Shown here in pieces: positions 1 to 12,511 of a stretch of 64,000 bases of DNA. The position numbers and the translations under genes are program-made. Source of the stretch: Taudactylus pleione (lineage: Eukaryota; Chordata; Amphibia; Anura; Myobatrachidae); NCBI GenBank assembly GCA_031769625.1, contig JAUIMM010002340.1:1-64000 (forward strand), in the 5' to 3' direction. Position 1 is the stretch's first letter. Each line of letters begins with the position of its first letter. The notes beneath the pieces are model-generated. The model had not been told where the DNA came from. It did no database searches and was given only the letters and a program-made list of their open reading frames with translations.

Positions 1-297
1 TTGTGGGTATTGGTCTTCAACACATCCAGTGAAATTTTGAGCTGTCTGTGTTTGCTACAACAGGAGATAACACAACGTATGTGCTTTTGTTGTTTCCATT
101 GCTTTCAATGCATTTTGGCCTAAAACGTGCATTTGCAGTTTTCTCTTAAACGCAACATGGGAGAAAAACCATTTCACATCACATTTGTTGGTCTTGGTCT
201 TCAACACATCCAGTGAAATTTTGAGCTGCCTGTGTTTGCAACAAGAGGAGATAACACAAAGTATGCGCTTTTGTTGTTTCCATTGCTTTCAATGCAT

Positions 298-304
298 TTT
301 GCCT
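298..304. other. 1-bp deletion in a G pair
   Basis: TTTTGGCC of the expected monomer reads TTTTGCC here, while 1839 bp later the same monomer in the next HOR copy is intact. It breaks the TTTTGGCC/AAAA dyad. It is either a real private deletion or a homopolymer miscall. Confidence 0.85.
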
Positions 305-735
305 AAAACGTGCAATTGCTGTTTTCTCTTAAACGCAACATGGGAGAAAAACCATTTCACATCACATTTGTGGGTCTTGGTCTTCAACACATCCAGTGAA
401 ATTTTGAGCTGTCTGTGTTTGCTACAAGAGGAGATAACACAAAGTATGCGCTTTTGTTGGTTCCATTGCTTTCAATGCATTTTTGCCTAAAACGAGCAAT
501 TGCTGTTTTCTCTTAAATGCAAAATGGGAGAAAAACCATTTCACATCACATTTGTGGGTCTTGGTCTTCAACACATCCAGTGAAATTTTGAGCTGTCTGT
601 GTTTGCTACAAGAGGAGATAACACAAAGTATGCGCTTTTGTTGTTTTCATTGCTTTCAATGCATTTTGGCCTTAAACGTGCATTTGCTGTTTTCTCTTAA
701 ACGCAACATGGGAGAAAAACCATTTCACATCACAT

Positions 736-919
736 TTGTTGGTCTTGGTCTTCAACACATCCAGTGAAATTTTGAGCTGTCTGTGTTTGCTACAAGAGGA
801 GATAACACAAAGTATGCGCTTTTGTTGTTTCCATTGCTTTCAATGCATTTTGGCCTAAAACGAGCAATTGCTGTTTTCTCTTAAACGCAACATGGGAGAA
901 AAACCATTTCACATCACAT
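736..919. repeat. Representative satellite monomer (184 bp)
   Basis: This is a typical full monomer used here as reference for monomer coordinates 1-184. It holds a 6-bp direct repeat (GGTCTT twice, monomer positions 6-17), three CpG sites at 82-83, 126-127 and 151-152, and an inverted-repeat-rich segment at 97-142. Sites that vary most between monomers are position 5 (G, T or A), 9 (C or A), 31-32 (GA or AC), the TCTG/CCTG site near 45, the AAGAGG/AACAGG site near 61, the base before CpG 76-77, CpG 82-83, GTTTCC/GGTTCC/GTTTTC near 92-97, AATGC/AAAGC at 107-111, TTTTGGCC/TTTTTGCC at 113-120, the CGTGCATTT/CGAGCAATT/TGAGCAATT block at 126-134, and TTTCACATC/TTTCTAATC near 172-180. No CENP-B box consensus is present; the TTCG core that it needs does not occur. 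Confidence 0.9.
832..877. other. Inverted-repeat cluster inside the monomer (example)
   Basis: Four overlapping dyads lie in 46 bases of this monomer. At 832-845 CATTG and CAATG form a 5-bp stem with a CTTT loop. At 842-849 AATGCATT is a perfect 8-bp palindrome. At 848-860 TTTTGGCC followed by T and AAAA is palindromic apart from one bulged T. At 857-877 the arms AAAACGAGCAA and TTGCTGTTTT pair at all 10 positions with one bulged G, and the centre AGCAATTGCT is a perfect 10-bp palindrome. The last two dyads share the AAAA at 857-860, so they are mutually exclusive as hairpins. The segment recurs at monomer positions 97-142 across the array, with variant bases that keep or break individual dyads. 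Short dyads are known in several centromeric satellites; any structural or protein-binding role here is inference. Confidence 0.75.
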
Positions 920-1839
920 TTGTGGGTATTGGTCTTCAACACATCCAGTGAAATTTTGAGCTGTCTGTGTTTGCTACAAGAGGAGATAACACAAAGTATG
1001 CGCTTTTGTTGTTTCCATTGCTTTTAATGCATTTTGGCCTAAAACGAGCAATTGCTGTTTTCTCTTAAACGCAACATGGGAGAAAAACCATTTCACATCA
1101 CATTTGTTGGTCTTGGTCTTCAACACATCCAGTGAAATTTTGAGCTGTCTGTGTTTGCTACAAGAGGAGATAACACAAAGTATGCGCTTTTGTTGTTTCC
1201 ATTGCTTTCAAAGCAGTTTGGCCTAAAACGTGCATTTGCTGTTTTCTCTTAAACGCAACATGGGAGAAAAACCATTTCTAATCACATTTGTTGGTCTTGG
1301 TCTTCAACACATCCAGTGAAATTTTGAGCTGCCTGTGTTTGCTACAAGAGGAGATAACACAAAGTATGCGCTTTTGTTGTTTCCATTGCTTTCAATGCAT
1401 TTTGGCCTAAAACGTGCATTTGCTGTTTTCTCTTAAACGCAACATGGGAGAAAAACCATTTCACATCACATTTGTTGGTCTTGGTCTTCAACACATCCAG
1501 TGAAATTTTGAGCTGTCTGTGTTTGCTACAAGAGGAGATAACACAAAGTATGCGCTTTTGTTGTTTCCATTGCTTTCAAAGCATTTTGGCCTAAAACGTG
1601 CATTTGCTGTTTTCTCTTAAACGCAACATGGGAGAAAAACCATTTCACATCACATTTGTTGGTCTTGGTCTTCAACACATCCAGTGAAATTTTGAGCTGC
1701 CTGTGTTTGCTACAAGAGGAGATAACACAAAGTATGCGCTTTTGTTGTTTCCATTGCTTTCAATGCATTTTGGCCTAAAACGTGCATTTGCTGTTTTCTC
1801 TTAAACGCAACATGGGAGAAAAACCATTTCACATCACAT

Positions 1840-3679
1840 TTGTGGGTATTGGTCTTCAACACATCCAGTGAAATTTTGAGCTGTCTGTGTTTGCTACAAC
1901 AGGAGATAACACAACGTATGTGCTTTTGTTGTTTCCATTGCTTTCAATGCATTTTGGCCTAAAACGTGCATTTGCAGTTTTCTCTTAAACGCAACATGGG
2001 AGAAAAACCATTTCACATCACATTTGTTGGTCTTGGTCTTCAACACATCCAGTGAAATTTTGAGCTGCCTGTGTTTGCAACAAGAGGAGATAACACAAAG
2101 TATGCGCTTTTGTTGTTTCCATTGCTTTCAATGCATTTTGGCCTAAAACGTGCAATTGCTGTTTTCTCTTAAACGCAACATGGGAGAAAAACCATTTCAC
2201 ATCACATTTGTGGGTCTTGGTCTTCAACACATCCAGTGAAATTTTGAGCTGTCTGTGTTTGCTACAAGAGGAGATAACACAAAGTATGCGCTTTTGTTGG
2301 TTCCATTGCTTTCAATGCATTTTTGCCTAAAACGAGCAATTGCTGTTTTCTCTTAAATGCAAAATGGGAGAAAAACCATTTCACATCACATTTGTGGGTC
2401 TTGGTCTTCAACACATCCAGTGAAATTTTGAGCTGTCTGTGTTTGCTACAAGAGGAGATAACACAAAGTATGCGCTTTTGTTGTTTTCATTGCTTTCAAT
2501 GCATTTTGGCCTTAAACGTGCATTTGCTGTTTTCTCTTAAACGCAACATGGGAGAAAAACCATTTCACATCACATTTGTTGGTCTTGGTCTTCAACACAT
2601 CCAGTGAAATTTTGAGCTGTCTGTGTTTGCTACAAGAGGAGATAACACAAAGTATGCGCTTTTGTTGTTTCCATTGCTTTCAATGCATTTTGGCCTAAAA
2701 CGAGCAATTGCTGTTTTCTCTTAAACGCAACATGGGAGAAAAACCATTTCACATCACATTTGTGGGTATTGGTCTTCAACACATCCAGTGAAATTTTGAG
2801 CTGTCTGTGTTTGCTACAAGAGGAGATAACACAAAGTATGCGCTTTTGTTGTTTCCATTGCTTTTAATGCATTTTGGCCTAAAACGAGCAATTGCTGTTT
2901 TCTCTTAAACGCAACATGGGAGAAAAACCATTTCACATCACATTTGTTGGTCTTGGTCTTCAACACATCCAGTGAAATTTTGAGCTGTCTGTGTTTGCTA
3001 CAAGAGGAGATAACACAAAGTATGCGCTTTTGTTGTTTCCATTGCTTTCAAAGCAGTTTGGCCTAAAACGTGCATTTGCTGTTTTCTCTTAAACGCAACA
3101 TGGGAGAAAAACCATTTCTAATCACATTTGTTGGTCTTGGTCTTCAACACATCCAGTGAAATTTTGAGCTGCCTGTGTTTGCTACAAGAGGAGATAACAC
3201 AAAGTATGCGCTTTTGTTGTTTCCATTGCTTTCAATGCATTTTGGCCTAAAACGTGCATTTGCTGTTTTCTCTTAAACGCAACATGGGAGAAAAACCATT
3301 TCACATCACATTTGTTGGTCTTGGTCTTCAACACATCCAGTGAAATTTTGAGCTGTCTGTGTTTGCTACAAGAGGAGATAACACAAAGTATGCGCTTTTG
3401 TTGTTTCCATTGCTTTCAATGCATTTTGGCCTAAAACGAGCAATTGCTGTTTTCTCTTAAACGCAACATGGGAGAAAAACCATTTCACATCACATTTGTT
3501 GGTCTTGGTCTTCAACACATCCAGTGAAATTTTGAGCTGCCTGTGTTTGCTACAAGAGGAGATAACACAAAGTATGCGCTTTTGTTGTTTCCATTGCTTT
3601 CAATGCATTTTGGCCTAAAACGTGCATTTGCTGTTTTCTCTTAAACGCAACATGGGAGAAAAACCATTTCACATCACAT
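1840..3679. repeat. 10-monomer HOR, copy A2
   Basis: Complete 1840-bp copy. The CAACAGG marker is at 1897, 1839 bp after that of A1, which shows the lost base in A1. The unusual TTAAATGCAAAATGG tail of the GGTTCC monomer (near 2355) is shared with A1 (near 515) but is TTAAACGCAAAATGG in later copies, so A1 and A2 are each other's closest relatives. Confidence 0.9.
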
Positions 3680-5519
3680 TTGTGGGTCTTGGTCTTCAAC
3701 ACATCCAGTGAAATTTTGAGCTGTCTGTGTTTGCTACAACAGGAGATAACACAACGTATGTGCTTTTGTTGTTTCCATTGCTTTCAATGCATTTTGGCCT
3801 AAAACGTGCATTTGCAGTTTTCTCTTAAACGCAACATGGGAGAAAAACCATTTCACATCACATTTGTTGGTCTTGGTCTTCAACACATCCAGTGAAATTT
3901 TGAGCTGCCTGTGTTTGCAACAAGAGGAGATAACACAAAGTATGCTCTTTTGTTGTTTCCATTGCTTTCAATGCATTTTGGCCTAAAACGTGCAATTGCT
4001 GTTTTCTCTTAAACGCAACATGGGAGAAAAACCATTTCACATCACATTTGTGGGTCTTGGTCTTCAACACATCCAGTGAAATTTTGAGCTGTCTGTGTTT
4101 GCTACAAGAGGAGATAACACAAAGTATGCGCTTTTGTTGGTTCCATTGCTTTCAATGCATTTTTGCCTAAAACGAGCAATTGCTGTTTTCTCTTAAACGC
4201 AAAATGGGAGAAAAACCATTTCACATCACATTTGTGGGTCTTGGTCTTCAACACATCCAGTGAAATTTTGAGCTGTCTGTGTTTGCTACAAGAGGAGATA
4301 ACACAAAGTATGCGCTTTTGTTGTTTTCATTGCTTTCAATGCATTTTGGCCTTAAACGTGCATTTGCTGTTTTCTCTTAAACGCAACATGGGAGAAAAAC
4401 CATTTCACATCACATTTGTTGGTCTTGGTCTTCAACACATCCAGTGAAATTTTGAGCTGTGTGTGTTTGCTACAAGAGGAGATAACACAAAGTATGCGCT
4501 TTTGTTGTTTCCATTGCTTTCAATGCATTTTGGCCTAAAACGAGCAATTGCTGTTTTCTCTTAAACGCAACATGGGAGAAAAACCATTTCACATCACATT
4601 TGTGGGTATTGGTCTTCAACACATCCAGTGAAATTTTGAGCTGTCTGTGTTTGCTACAAGAGGAGATAACACAAAGTATGCGCTTTTGTTGTTTCCATTG
4701 CTTTTAATGCATTTTGGCCTAAAACGAGCAATTGCTGTTTTCTCTTAAACGCAACATGGGAGAAAAACCATTTCACATCACATTTGTTGGTCTTGGTCTT
4801 CAACACATCCAGTGAAATTTTGAGCTGTCTGTGTTTGCTACAAGAGGAGATAACACAAAGTATGCGCTTTTGTTGTTTCCATTGCTTTCAAAGCAGTTTG
4901 GCCTAAAACGTGCATTTGCTGTTTTCTCTTAAACGCAACATGGGAGAAAAAACATTTCTAATCACATTTGTTGGTCTTGGTCTTCAACACATCCAGTGAA
5001 ATTTTGAGCTGCCTGTGTTTGCTACAAGAGGAGATAACACAAAGTATGCGCTTTTGTTGTTTCCATTGCTTTCAATGCATTTTGGCCTAAAACGTGCATT
5101 TGCTGTTTTCTCTTAAACGCAACATGGGAGAAAAACCATTTCACATCACATTTGTTGGTCTTGGTCTTCAACACATCCAGTGAAATTTTGAGCTGTCTGT
5201 GTTTGCTACAAGAGGAGATAACACAAAGTATGCGCATTTGTTGTTTCCATTGCTTTCAATGCATTTTGGCCTAAAACGAGCAATTGCTGTTTTCTCTTAA
5301 ACGCAACATGGGAGAAAAACCATTTCACATCACATTTGTTGGTCTTGGTCTTCAACACATCCAGTGAAATTTTGAGCTGCCTGTGTTTGCTACAAGAGGA
5401 GATAACACAAAGTATGCGCTTTTGTTGTTTCCATTGCTTTCAATGCATTTTGGCCTAAAACGTGCATTTGCTGTTTTCTCTTAAACGCAACATGGGAGAA
5501 AAACCATTTCACATCACAT
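3680..5519. repeat. 10-monomer HOR, copy A3
   Basis: Complete 1840-bp copy with the CAACAGG marker at 3737. Its first monomer starts TTGTGGGTCTTGG rather than the TTGTGGGTATTGG of A1 and A2. Private changes include TATGCTC near 3943, GTGTGTGTTTGC near 4459 and an AAAACATTTC near 4950. Near 5236 it has TATGCGCATTTG, a change shared with copies A5 and A6 and with the 15-monomer units at 18400-23919. Confidence 0.88.
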
Positions 5520-7727
5520 TTGTGGGTCTTGGTCTTCAACACATCCAGTGAAATTTTGAGCTGTCTGTGTTTGCTACAACAGGAGATAACACAACGTATG
5601 TGCTTTTGTTGTTTCCATTGCTTTCAATGCATTTTGGCCTAAAACGTGCATTTGCAGTTTTCTCTTAAACGCAACATGGGAGAAAAACCATTTCACATCA
5701 CATTTGTTGGTCTTGGTCTTCAACACATCCAGTGAAATTTTGAGCTGCCTGTGTTTGCAACAAGAGGAGATAACACAAAGTATGCGCTTTTGTTGTTTCC
5801 ATTGCTTTCAATGCATTTTGGCCTAAAACGTGCAATTGCTGTTTTCTCTTAAACGCAACATGGGAGAAAAACCATTTCACATCACATTTGTGGGTCTTGG
5901 TCTTCAACACATCCAGTGAAATTTTGAGCTGTCTGTGTTTGCTACAAGAGGAGATAACACAAAGTATGCGCTTTTGTTGTTTCCATTGCTTTCAATGCAT
6001 TTTGGCCTAAAACGAGCAATTGCTGTTTTCTCTTAAACGCAACATGGGAGAAAAACCATTTCACATCACATTTGTGGGTATTGGTCTTCAACACATCCAG
6101 TGAAATTTTGAGCTGTCTGTGTTTGCTACAAGAGGAGATAACACAAAGTATGCGCTTTTGTTGTTTCCATTGCTTTCAATGCGTTTTGGCCTAAAACGAG
6201 CAATTGCTGTTTTCTCTTAAACGCAACATGGGAGAAAAACCATTTCACATCACATTTGTTGGTCTTGGTCTTCAACACATCCAGTGAAATTTTGAGCTGT
6301 CTGTGTTTGCTACAAGAGGAGATAACACAAAGTATGCGCTTTTGTTGGTTCCATTGCTTTCAATGCATTTTTGCCTAAAACGAGCAATTGCTGTTTTCTC
6401 TTAAACGCAAAATGGGAGAAAAACCATTTCACATCACATTTGTGGGTCTTGGTCTTCAACACATCCAGAGAAATTTTGAGCTGTCTGTGTTTGCTACAAG
6501 AGGAGATAACACAAAGTATGCGCTTTTGTTGTTTTCATTGCTTTCAATGCATTTTGGCCTTAAACGTGCATTTGCTGTTTTCTCTTAAACGCAACATGGG
6601 AGAAAAACCATTTCACATCACATTTGTTGGTCTTGGTCTTCAACACATCCAGTGAAATTTTGAGCTGTCTGTGTTTGCTACAAGAGGAGATAACACAAAG
6701 TATGCGCTTTTGTTGTTTCCATTGCTTTCAATGCATTTTGGCCTAAAACGAGCAATTGCTGTTTTCTCTTAAACGCACCATGGGAGAAAAACCATTTCAC
6801 ATCACATTTGTGGGTATTGGTCTTCAACACATCCAGTGAAATTTTGAGCTGTCTGTGTTTGCTACAAGAGGAGATAACACAAAGTATGCGCTTTTGTTGT
6901 TTCCATTGCTTTTAATGCATTTTGGCCTAAAACGAGCAATTGCTGTTTTCTCTTAAACGCAACATGGGAGAAAAACCATTTCACATCACATTTGTTGGTC
7001 TTGGTCTTCAACACATCCAGTGAAATTTTGAGCTGTCTGTGTTTGCTACAAGAGGAGATAACACAAAGTATGCGCTTTTGTTGTTTCCATTGCTTTCAAA
7101 GCAGTTTGGCCTAAAACGTGCATTTGCTGTTTTCTCTTAAACGCAACATGGGAGAAAAACCATTTCTAATCACATTTGTTGGTCTTGGTCTTCAACACAT
7201 CCAGTGAAATTTTGAGCTGCCTGTGTTTGCTACAAGAGGAGATAACACAAAGTATGCGCTTTTGTTGTTTCCATTGCTTTCAATGCATTTTGGCCTAAAA
7301 CGTGCATTTGCTGTTTTCTCCTAAACGCAACATGGGAGAAAAACCATTTCACATCACATTTGTTGGTCTTGGTCTTCAACACATCCAGTGAAATTTTGAG
7401 CTGTCTGTGTTTGCTACAAGAGGAGATAACACAAAGTATGCGCTTTTGTTGTTTCCATTGCTTTCAATGCATTTTGGCCTAAAACGAGCAATTGCTGTTT
7501 TCTCTTAAACGCAACATGGGAGAAAAACCATTTCACATCACATTTGTTGGTCTTGGTCTTCAACACATCCAGTGAAATTTTGAGCTGCCTGTGTTTGCTA
7601 CAAGAGGAGATAACACAAAGTATGCGCTTTTGTTGTTTCCATTGCTTTCAATGCATTTTGGCCTAAAACGTGCATTTGCTGTTTTCTCTTAAACGCAACA
7701 TGGGAGAAAAACCATTTCACATCACAT
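5520..7727. repeat. HOR copy A4, expanded to 12 monomers
   Basis: The CAACAGG markers at 5577 and 7785 are 2208 bp apart, 12 monomers instead of 10. The two extra monomers lie at about 5888-6255, between the GCAACAA monomer and the GGTTCC/TTTTTGCC monomer. One of them carries a distinctive GCGTTTTGG near 6182, seen again in copy A6 near 10229. The last ORF-like stretch has CCAGAGAAAT near 6468 instead of CCAGTGAAAT. The rest follows the order of A3. Confidence 0.87.
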
Positions 7728-9567
7728 TTGTGGGTCTTGGTCTTCAACACATCCAGTGAAATTTTGAGCTGTCTGTGTTTGCTACAACAGGAGATAACAC
7801 AACGTATGTGCTTTTGTTGTTTCCATTGCTTTCAATGCATTTTGGCCTAAAACGTGCATTTGCAGTTTTCTCTTAAACGCAACATGGGAGAAAAACCATT
7901 TCACATCACATTTGTTGGTCTTGGTCTTCAACACATCCAGTGAAATTTTGAGCTGCCTGTGTTTGCAACAAGAGGAGATAACACAAAGTATGCGCTTTTG
8001 TTGTTTCCATTGCTTTCAATGCATTTTGGCCTAAAACGTGCAATTGCTGTTTTCTCTTAAACGCAACATGGGAGAAAAACCATTTCACATCACATTTGTG
8101 GGTCTTGGTCTTCAACACATGCAGTGAAATTTTGAGCTGTCTGTGTTTGCTACAAGAGGAGATAACACAAAGTATGCGCTTTTGTTGGTTCCATTGCTTT
8201 CAATGCATTTTTGCCTAAAACGAGCAATTGCTGTTTTCTCTTAAACGCAAAATGGGAGAAAAACCATTTCACATCACATTTGTGGGTCTTGGTCTTCAAC
8301 ACATCCAGTGAAATTTTGAGCTGTCTGTGTTTGCTACAAGAGGAGATAACACAAAGTATGCGCTTTTGTTGTTTTCATTGCTTTCAATGCATTTTGGCCT
8401 TAAACGTGCATTTGCTGTTTTCTCTTAAACGCAACATGGGAGAAAAACCATTTCACATCACATTTGTTGGTCTTGGTCTTCAACACATCCAGTGAAATTT
8501 TGAGCTGTCTGTGTTTGCTACAAGAGGAGATAACACAAAGTATGCGCTTTTGTTGTTTCCATTGCTTTCAATGCATTTTGGCCTAAAACGAGCAATTGCT
8601 GTTTTCTCTTAAACGCAACATGGGAGAAAAACCATTTCACATCACATTTGTGGGTATTGGTCTTCAACACATCCAGTGAAATTTTGAGCTGTCTGTGTTT
8701 GCTACAAGAGGAGATAACACAAAGTATGCGCTTTTGTTGTTTCCATTGCTTTTAATGCATTTTGGCCTAAAACGAGCAATTGCTGTTTTCTCTTAAACGC
8801 AACATGGGAGAAAAACCATTTCACATCACATTTGTTGGTCTTGGTCTTCAACACATCCAGTGAAATTTTGAGCTGTCTGTGTTTGCTACAAGAGGAGATA
8901 ACACAAAGTATGCGCTTTTGTTGTTTCCATTGCTTTCAAAGCAGTTTGGCCTAAAACGTGCATTTGCTGTTTTCTCTTAAACGCAACATGGGAGAAAAAC
9001 CATTTCTAATCACATTTGTTGGTCTTGGTCTTCAACACATCCAGTGAAATTTTGAGCTGCCTGTGTTTGCTACAAGAGGAGATAACACAAAGTATGCGCT
9101 TTTGTTGTTTCCATTGCTTTCAATGCATTTTGGCCTAAAACGTGCATTTGCTGTTTTCTCTTAAACGCAACATGGGAGAAAAACCATTTCACATCACATT
9201 TGTTGGTCTTGGTCTTCAACACATCCAGTGAAATTTTGAGCTGTCTGTGTTTGCTACAAGAGGAGATAACACAAAGTATGCGCATTTGTTGTTTCCATTG
9301 CTTTCAATGCATTTTGGCCTAAAACGAGCAATTGCTGTTTTCTCTTAAACGCAACATGGGAGAAAAACCATTTCACATCACATTTGTTGGTCTTGGTCTT
9401 CAACACATCCAGTGAAATTTTGAGCTGCCTGTGTTTGCTACAAGAGGAGATAACACAAAGTATGCGCTTTTGTTGTTTCCATTGCTTTCAATGCATTTTG
9501 GCCTAAAACGTGCATTTGCTGTTTTCTCTTAAACGCAACATGGGAGAAAAACCATTTCACATCACAT
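7728..9567. repeat. 10-monomer HOR, copy A5
   Basis: A standard 1840-bp copy with the marker at 7785. The order is CAACAGG, GCAACAA, GGTTCC/TTTTTGCC, GTTTTCATT/CCTTAAAC, GAGCAATT, a TTTAATGC monomer near 8752, an AAAGCAG monomer near 8938, and a TTTCTAATC tail near 9005. TATGCGCATTTG near 9284 groups it with A3. Confidence 0.88.
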
Positions 9568-11959
9568 TTGTGGGTCTTGGTCTTCAACACATCCAGTGAA
9601 ATTTTGAGCTGTCTGTGTTTGCTACAACAGGAGATAACACAACGTATGTGCTTTTGTTGTTTCCATTGCTTTCAATGCATTTTGGCCTAAAACGTGCATT
9701 TGCAGTTTTCTCTTAAACGCAACATGGGAGAAAAACCATTTCACATCACATTTGTTGGTCTTGGTCTTCAACACATCCAGTGAAATTTTGAGCTGCCTGT
9801 GTTTGCAACAAGAGGAGATAACACAAAGTATGCGCTTTTGTTGTTTCCATTGCTTTCAATGCATTTTGGCCTAAAACGTGCAATTGCTGTTTTCTCTTAA
9901 ACGCAACATGGGAGAAAAACCATTTCACATCACATTTGTGGGTCTTGGTCTTCAACACATCCAGTGAAATTTTGAGCTGTCTGTGTTTGCTACATGAGGA
10001 GATAACACAAAGTATGCGCTTTTGTTGGTTCCATTGCTTTCAATGCATTTTGGCCTAAAATGAGCAATTGCTGTTTTCTCTTAAACGCAACATGGGAGAA
10101 AAACCATTTCACATCACATTTGTGGGTATTGGTCTTCAACACATCCAGTGAAATTTTGAGCTGTCTGTGTTTGCTACAAGAGGAGATAACACAAAGTATG
10201 CGCTTTTGTTGTTTCCATTGCTTTCAATGCGTTTTGGCCTAAAACGAGCAATTGCTGTTTTCTCTTAAACGCAACATGGGAGAAAAACCATTTCACATCA
10301 CATTTGTTGGTCTTGGTCTTCAACACATCCAGTGAAATTTTGAGCTGTCTGTGTTTGCTACAAGAGGAGATAACACAAAGTATGCGCTTTTGTTGTTTCC
10401 ATTGCTTTCAAAGCATTTTCGCCTAAAACGTGCATTTGCTGTTTTCTCTTAAACGCAACATGGGAGAAAAACCATTTCTAATCACATTTGTTGGTCTTGG
10501 TCTTCAACACATCCAGTGAAATTTTGAGCTGCCTGTGTTTGCAACAAGAGGAGATAACACAAAGTATGCGCTTTTGTTGTTTCCATTGCTTTCAATGCAT
10601 TTTGGCCTAAAACGTGCAATTGCTGTTTTCTCTTAAATGCAACATGGGAGAAAAACCATTTCACATCACATTTGTGGGTCTTGGTCTTCAACACATCCAG
10701 TGAAATTTTGAGCTGTCTGTGTTTGCTACAAGAGGAGATAACACAAAGTATGCGCTTTTGTTGGTTCCATTGCTTTCAATGCATTTTTGCCTAAAACGAG
10801 CAATTGCTGTTTTCTCTTAAACGCAAAATGGGAGAAAAACCATTTCACATCACATTTGTGGGTCTTGGTCTTCAACACATCCAGTGAAATTTTGAGCTGT
10901 CTGTGTTTGCTACAAGAGGAGATAACACAAAGTATGCGCTTTTGTTGTTTCCATTGCTTTCAATGCATTTTGGCCTAAAACGAGCAATTGCTGTTTTCTC
11001 TTAAACGCAACATGGGAGAAAAACCATTTCACATCACATTTGTGGGTATTGGTCTTCAACACATCCAGTGAAATTTTGAGCTGTCTGTGTTTGCTACAAG
11101 AGGAGATAACACAAAGTATGCGCTTTTGTTGTTTCCATTGCTTTTAATACATTTTGGCCTAAAACGAGCAATTGCTGTTTTCTCTTAAACGCAACATGGG
11201 AGAAAAACCATTTCACATCACATTTGTTGGTCTTGGTCTTCAACACATCCAGTGAAATTTTGAGCTGTCTGTGTTTGCTACAAGAGGAGATAACACAAAG
11301 TATGCGCTTTTGTTGTTTCCATTGCTTTCAAAGCAGTTTGGCCTAAAACGTGCATTTGCTGTTTTCTCTTAAACGCAACATGGGAGAAAAACCATTTCTA
11401 ATCACATTTGTTGGTCTTGGTCTTCAACACATCCAGTGAAATTTTGAGCTGCCTGTGTTTGCTACAAGAGGAGATAACACAAAGTATGCGCTTTTGTTGT
11501 TTCCATTGCTTTCAATGCATTTTGGCCTAAAACGTGCATTTGCTGTTTTCTCTTAAACGCAACATGGGAGAAAAACCATTTCACATCACATTTGTTGGTC
11601 TTGGTCTTCAACACATCCAGTGAAATTTTGAGCTGTCTGTGTTTGCTACAAGAGGAGATAACACAAAGTATGCGCATTTGTTGTTTCCATTGCTTTCAAT
11701 GCATTTTGACCTAAAACGAGCAATTGCTGTTTTCTCTTAAACGCAACATGGGAGAAAAACCATTTCACATCACATTTGTTGGTCTTGGTCTTCAACACAT
11801 CCAGTGAAATTTTGAGCTGCCTGTGTTTGCTACAAGAGGAGATAACACAAAGTATGCGCTTTTGTTGTTTCCATTGCTTTCAATGCATTTTGGCCTAAAA
11901 CGTGCATTTGCTGTTTTCTCTTAAACGCAACATGGGAGAAAAACCATTTCACATCACAT
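9568..11959. repeat. HOR copy A6, expanded to 13 monomers
   Basis: The markers at 9625 and 12017 are 2392 bp (13 monomers) apart. The unit gained four monomers: after the GCAACAA monomer near 9804 come a TACATGAGG/AAAATGAGC monomer, a GCGTTTTGG monomer and an AAGCATTTTCGCC monomer, and then a second GCAACAA monomer near 10540. It also lost one: the GTTTTCATT/CCTTAAAC monomer and the following GAGCAATT monomer of A5 are represented by a single fused monomer near 10856-11040. Both events fit unequal exchange between misaligned copies. Confidence 0.85.
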
Positions 11960-12511
11960 TTGTAGGTCTTGGTCTTCAACACATCCAGTGAAATTTTGAG
12001 CTGTCTGTGTTTGCTACAACAGGAGATAACACAACGTATGTGCTTTTGTTGTTTCCATTGCTTTCAATGCATTTTGGCCTAAAACGTGCATTTGCAGTTT
12101 TCTCTTAAACGCAACATGGGAGAAAAACCATTTCACATCACATTTGTTGGTCTTGGTCTTCAACACATCCAGTGAAATTTTGAGCTGCCTGTGTTTGCAA
12201 CAAGAGGAGATAACACAAAGTATGCGCTTTTGTTGTTTCCATTGCTTTCAATGCATTTTGGCCTAAAACGTGCAATTGCTGTTTTCTCTTAAACGCAACA
12301 TGGGAGAAAAACCATTTCACATCACATTTGTGGGTCTTGGTCTTCAACACATCCAGTGAAATTTTGAGCTGTCTGTGTTTGCTACAAGAGGAGATAACAC
12401 AAAGTATGCGCTTTTGTTCTTTCCATTGCTTTCAATGCATTTTGGCCTAAAACGTGCATTTGCTGTTTTCTCTTAAACGCAACATGGGAGAAAAACCATT
12501 TCACATCACAT
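11960..12511. repeat. 3-monomer module (M3), first copy
   Basis: This 552-bp module consists of a CAACAGG monomer (marker at 12017, starting TTGTAGG), a GCAACAA monomer and a GTGCATTT monomer with a private TTGTTCTTTCC near 12417. The CAACAGG marker recurs 552 bp later at 12569. The same module is reused at 24104-24655, 27232-27783 and 29808-30359. Confidence 0.85.

Larger units (their letters stand above)
1..1839. repeat. 10-monomer HOR, copy A1
   Basis: This is the first copy of a 10-monomer (1840-bp) higher-order repeat. The first monomer is the diagnostic CAACAGG type: it has CAACAGG at 58, CACAACG nearby, TATGTGC, and GCAGTTTTC near its end. The second carries GCCTGTGTTTGCAACAA and the third is a GGTTCC/TTTTTGCC type. 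The copy is 1839 bp because one G is missing at about 301 (TTTTGCC instead of TTTTGGCC). The ninth monomer carries AAAGC with GTGCATTT near 1580-1600, where copy A2 has AATGC with GAGCAATT near 3420; apart from this and the lost G I saw almost no difference from A2. The left edge is only the window edge. Confidence 0.9.

Noticed and set aside
6775..6785. CACCATGGG as a possible strong translation start context
   Set aside because: It is a single A-to-C change in one monomer (usually CAACATGGG) and no extended reading frame follows.
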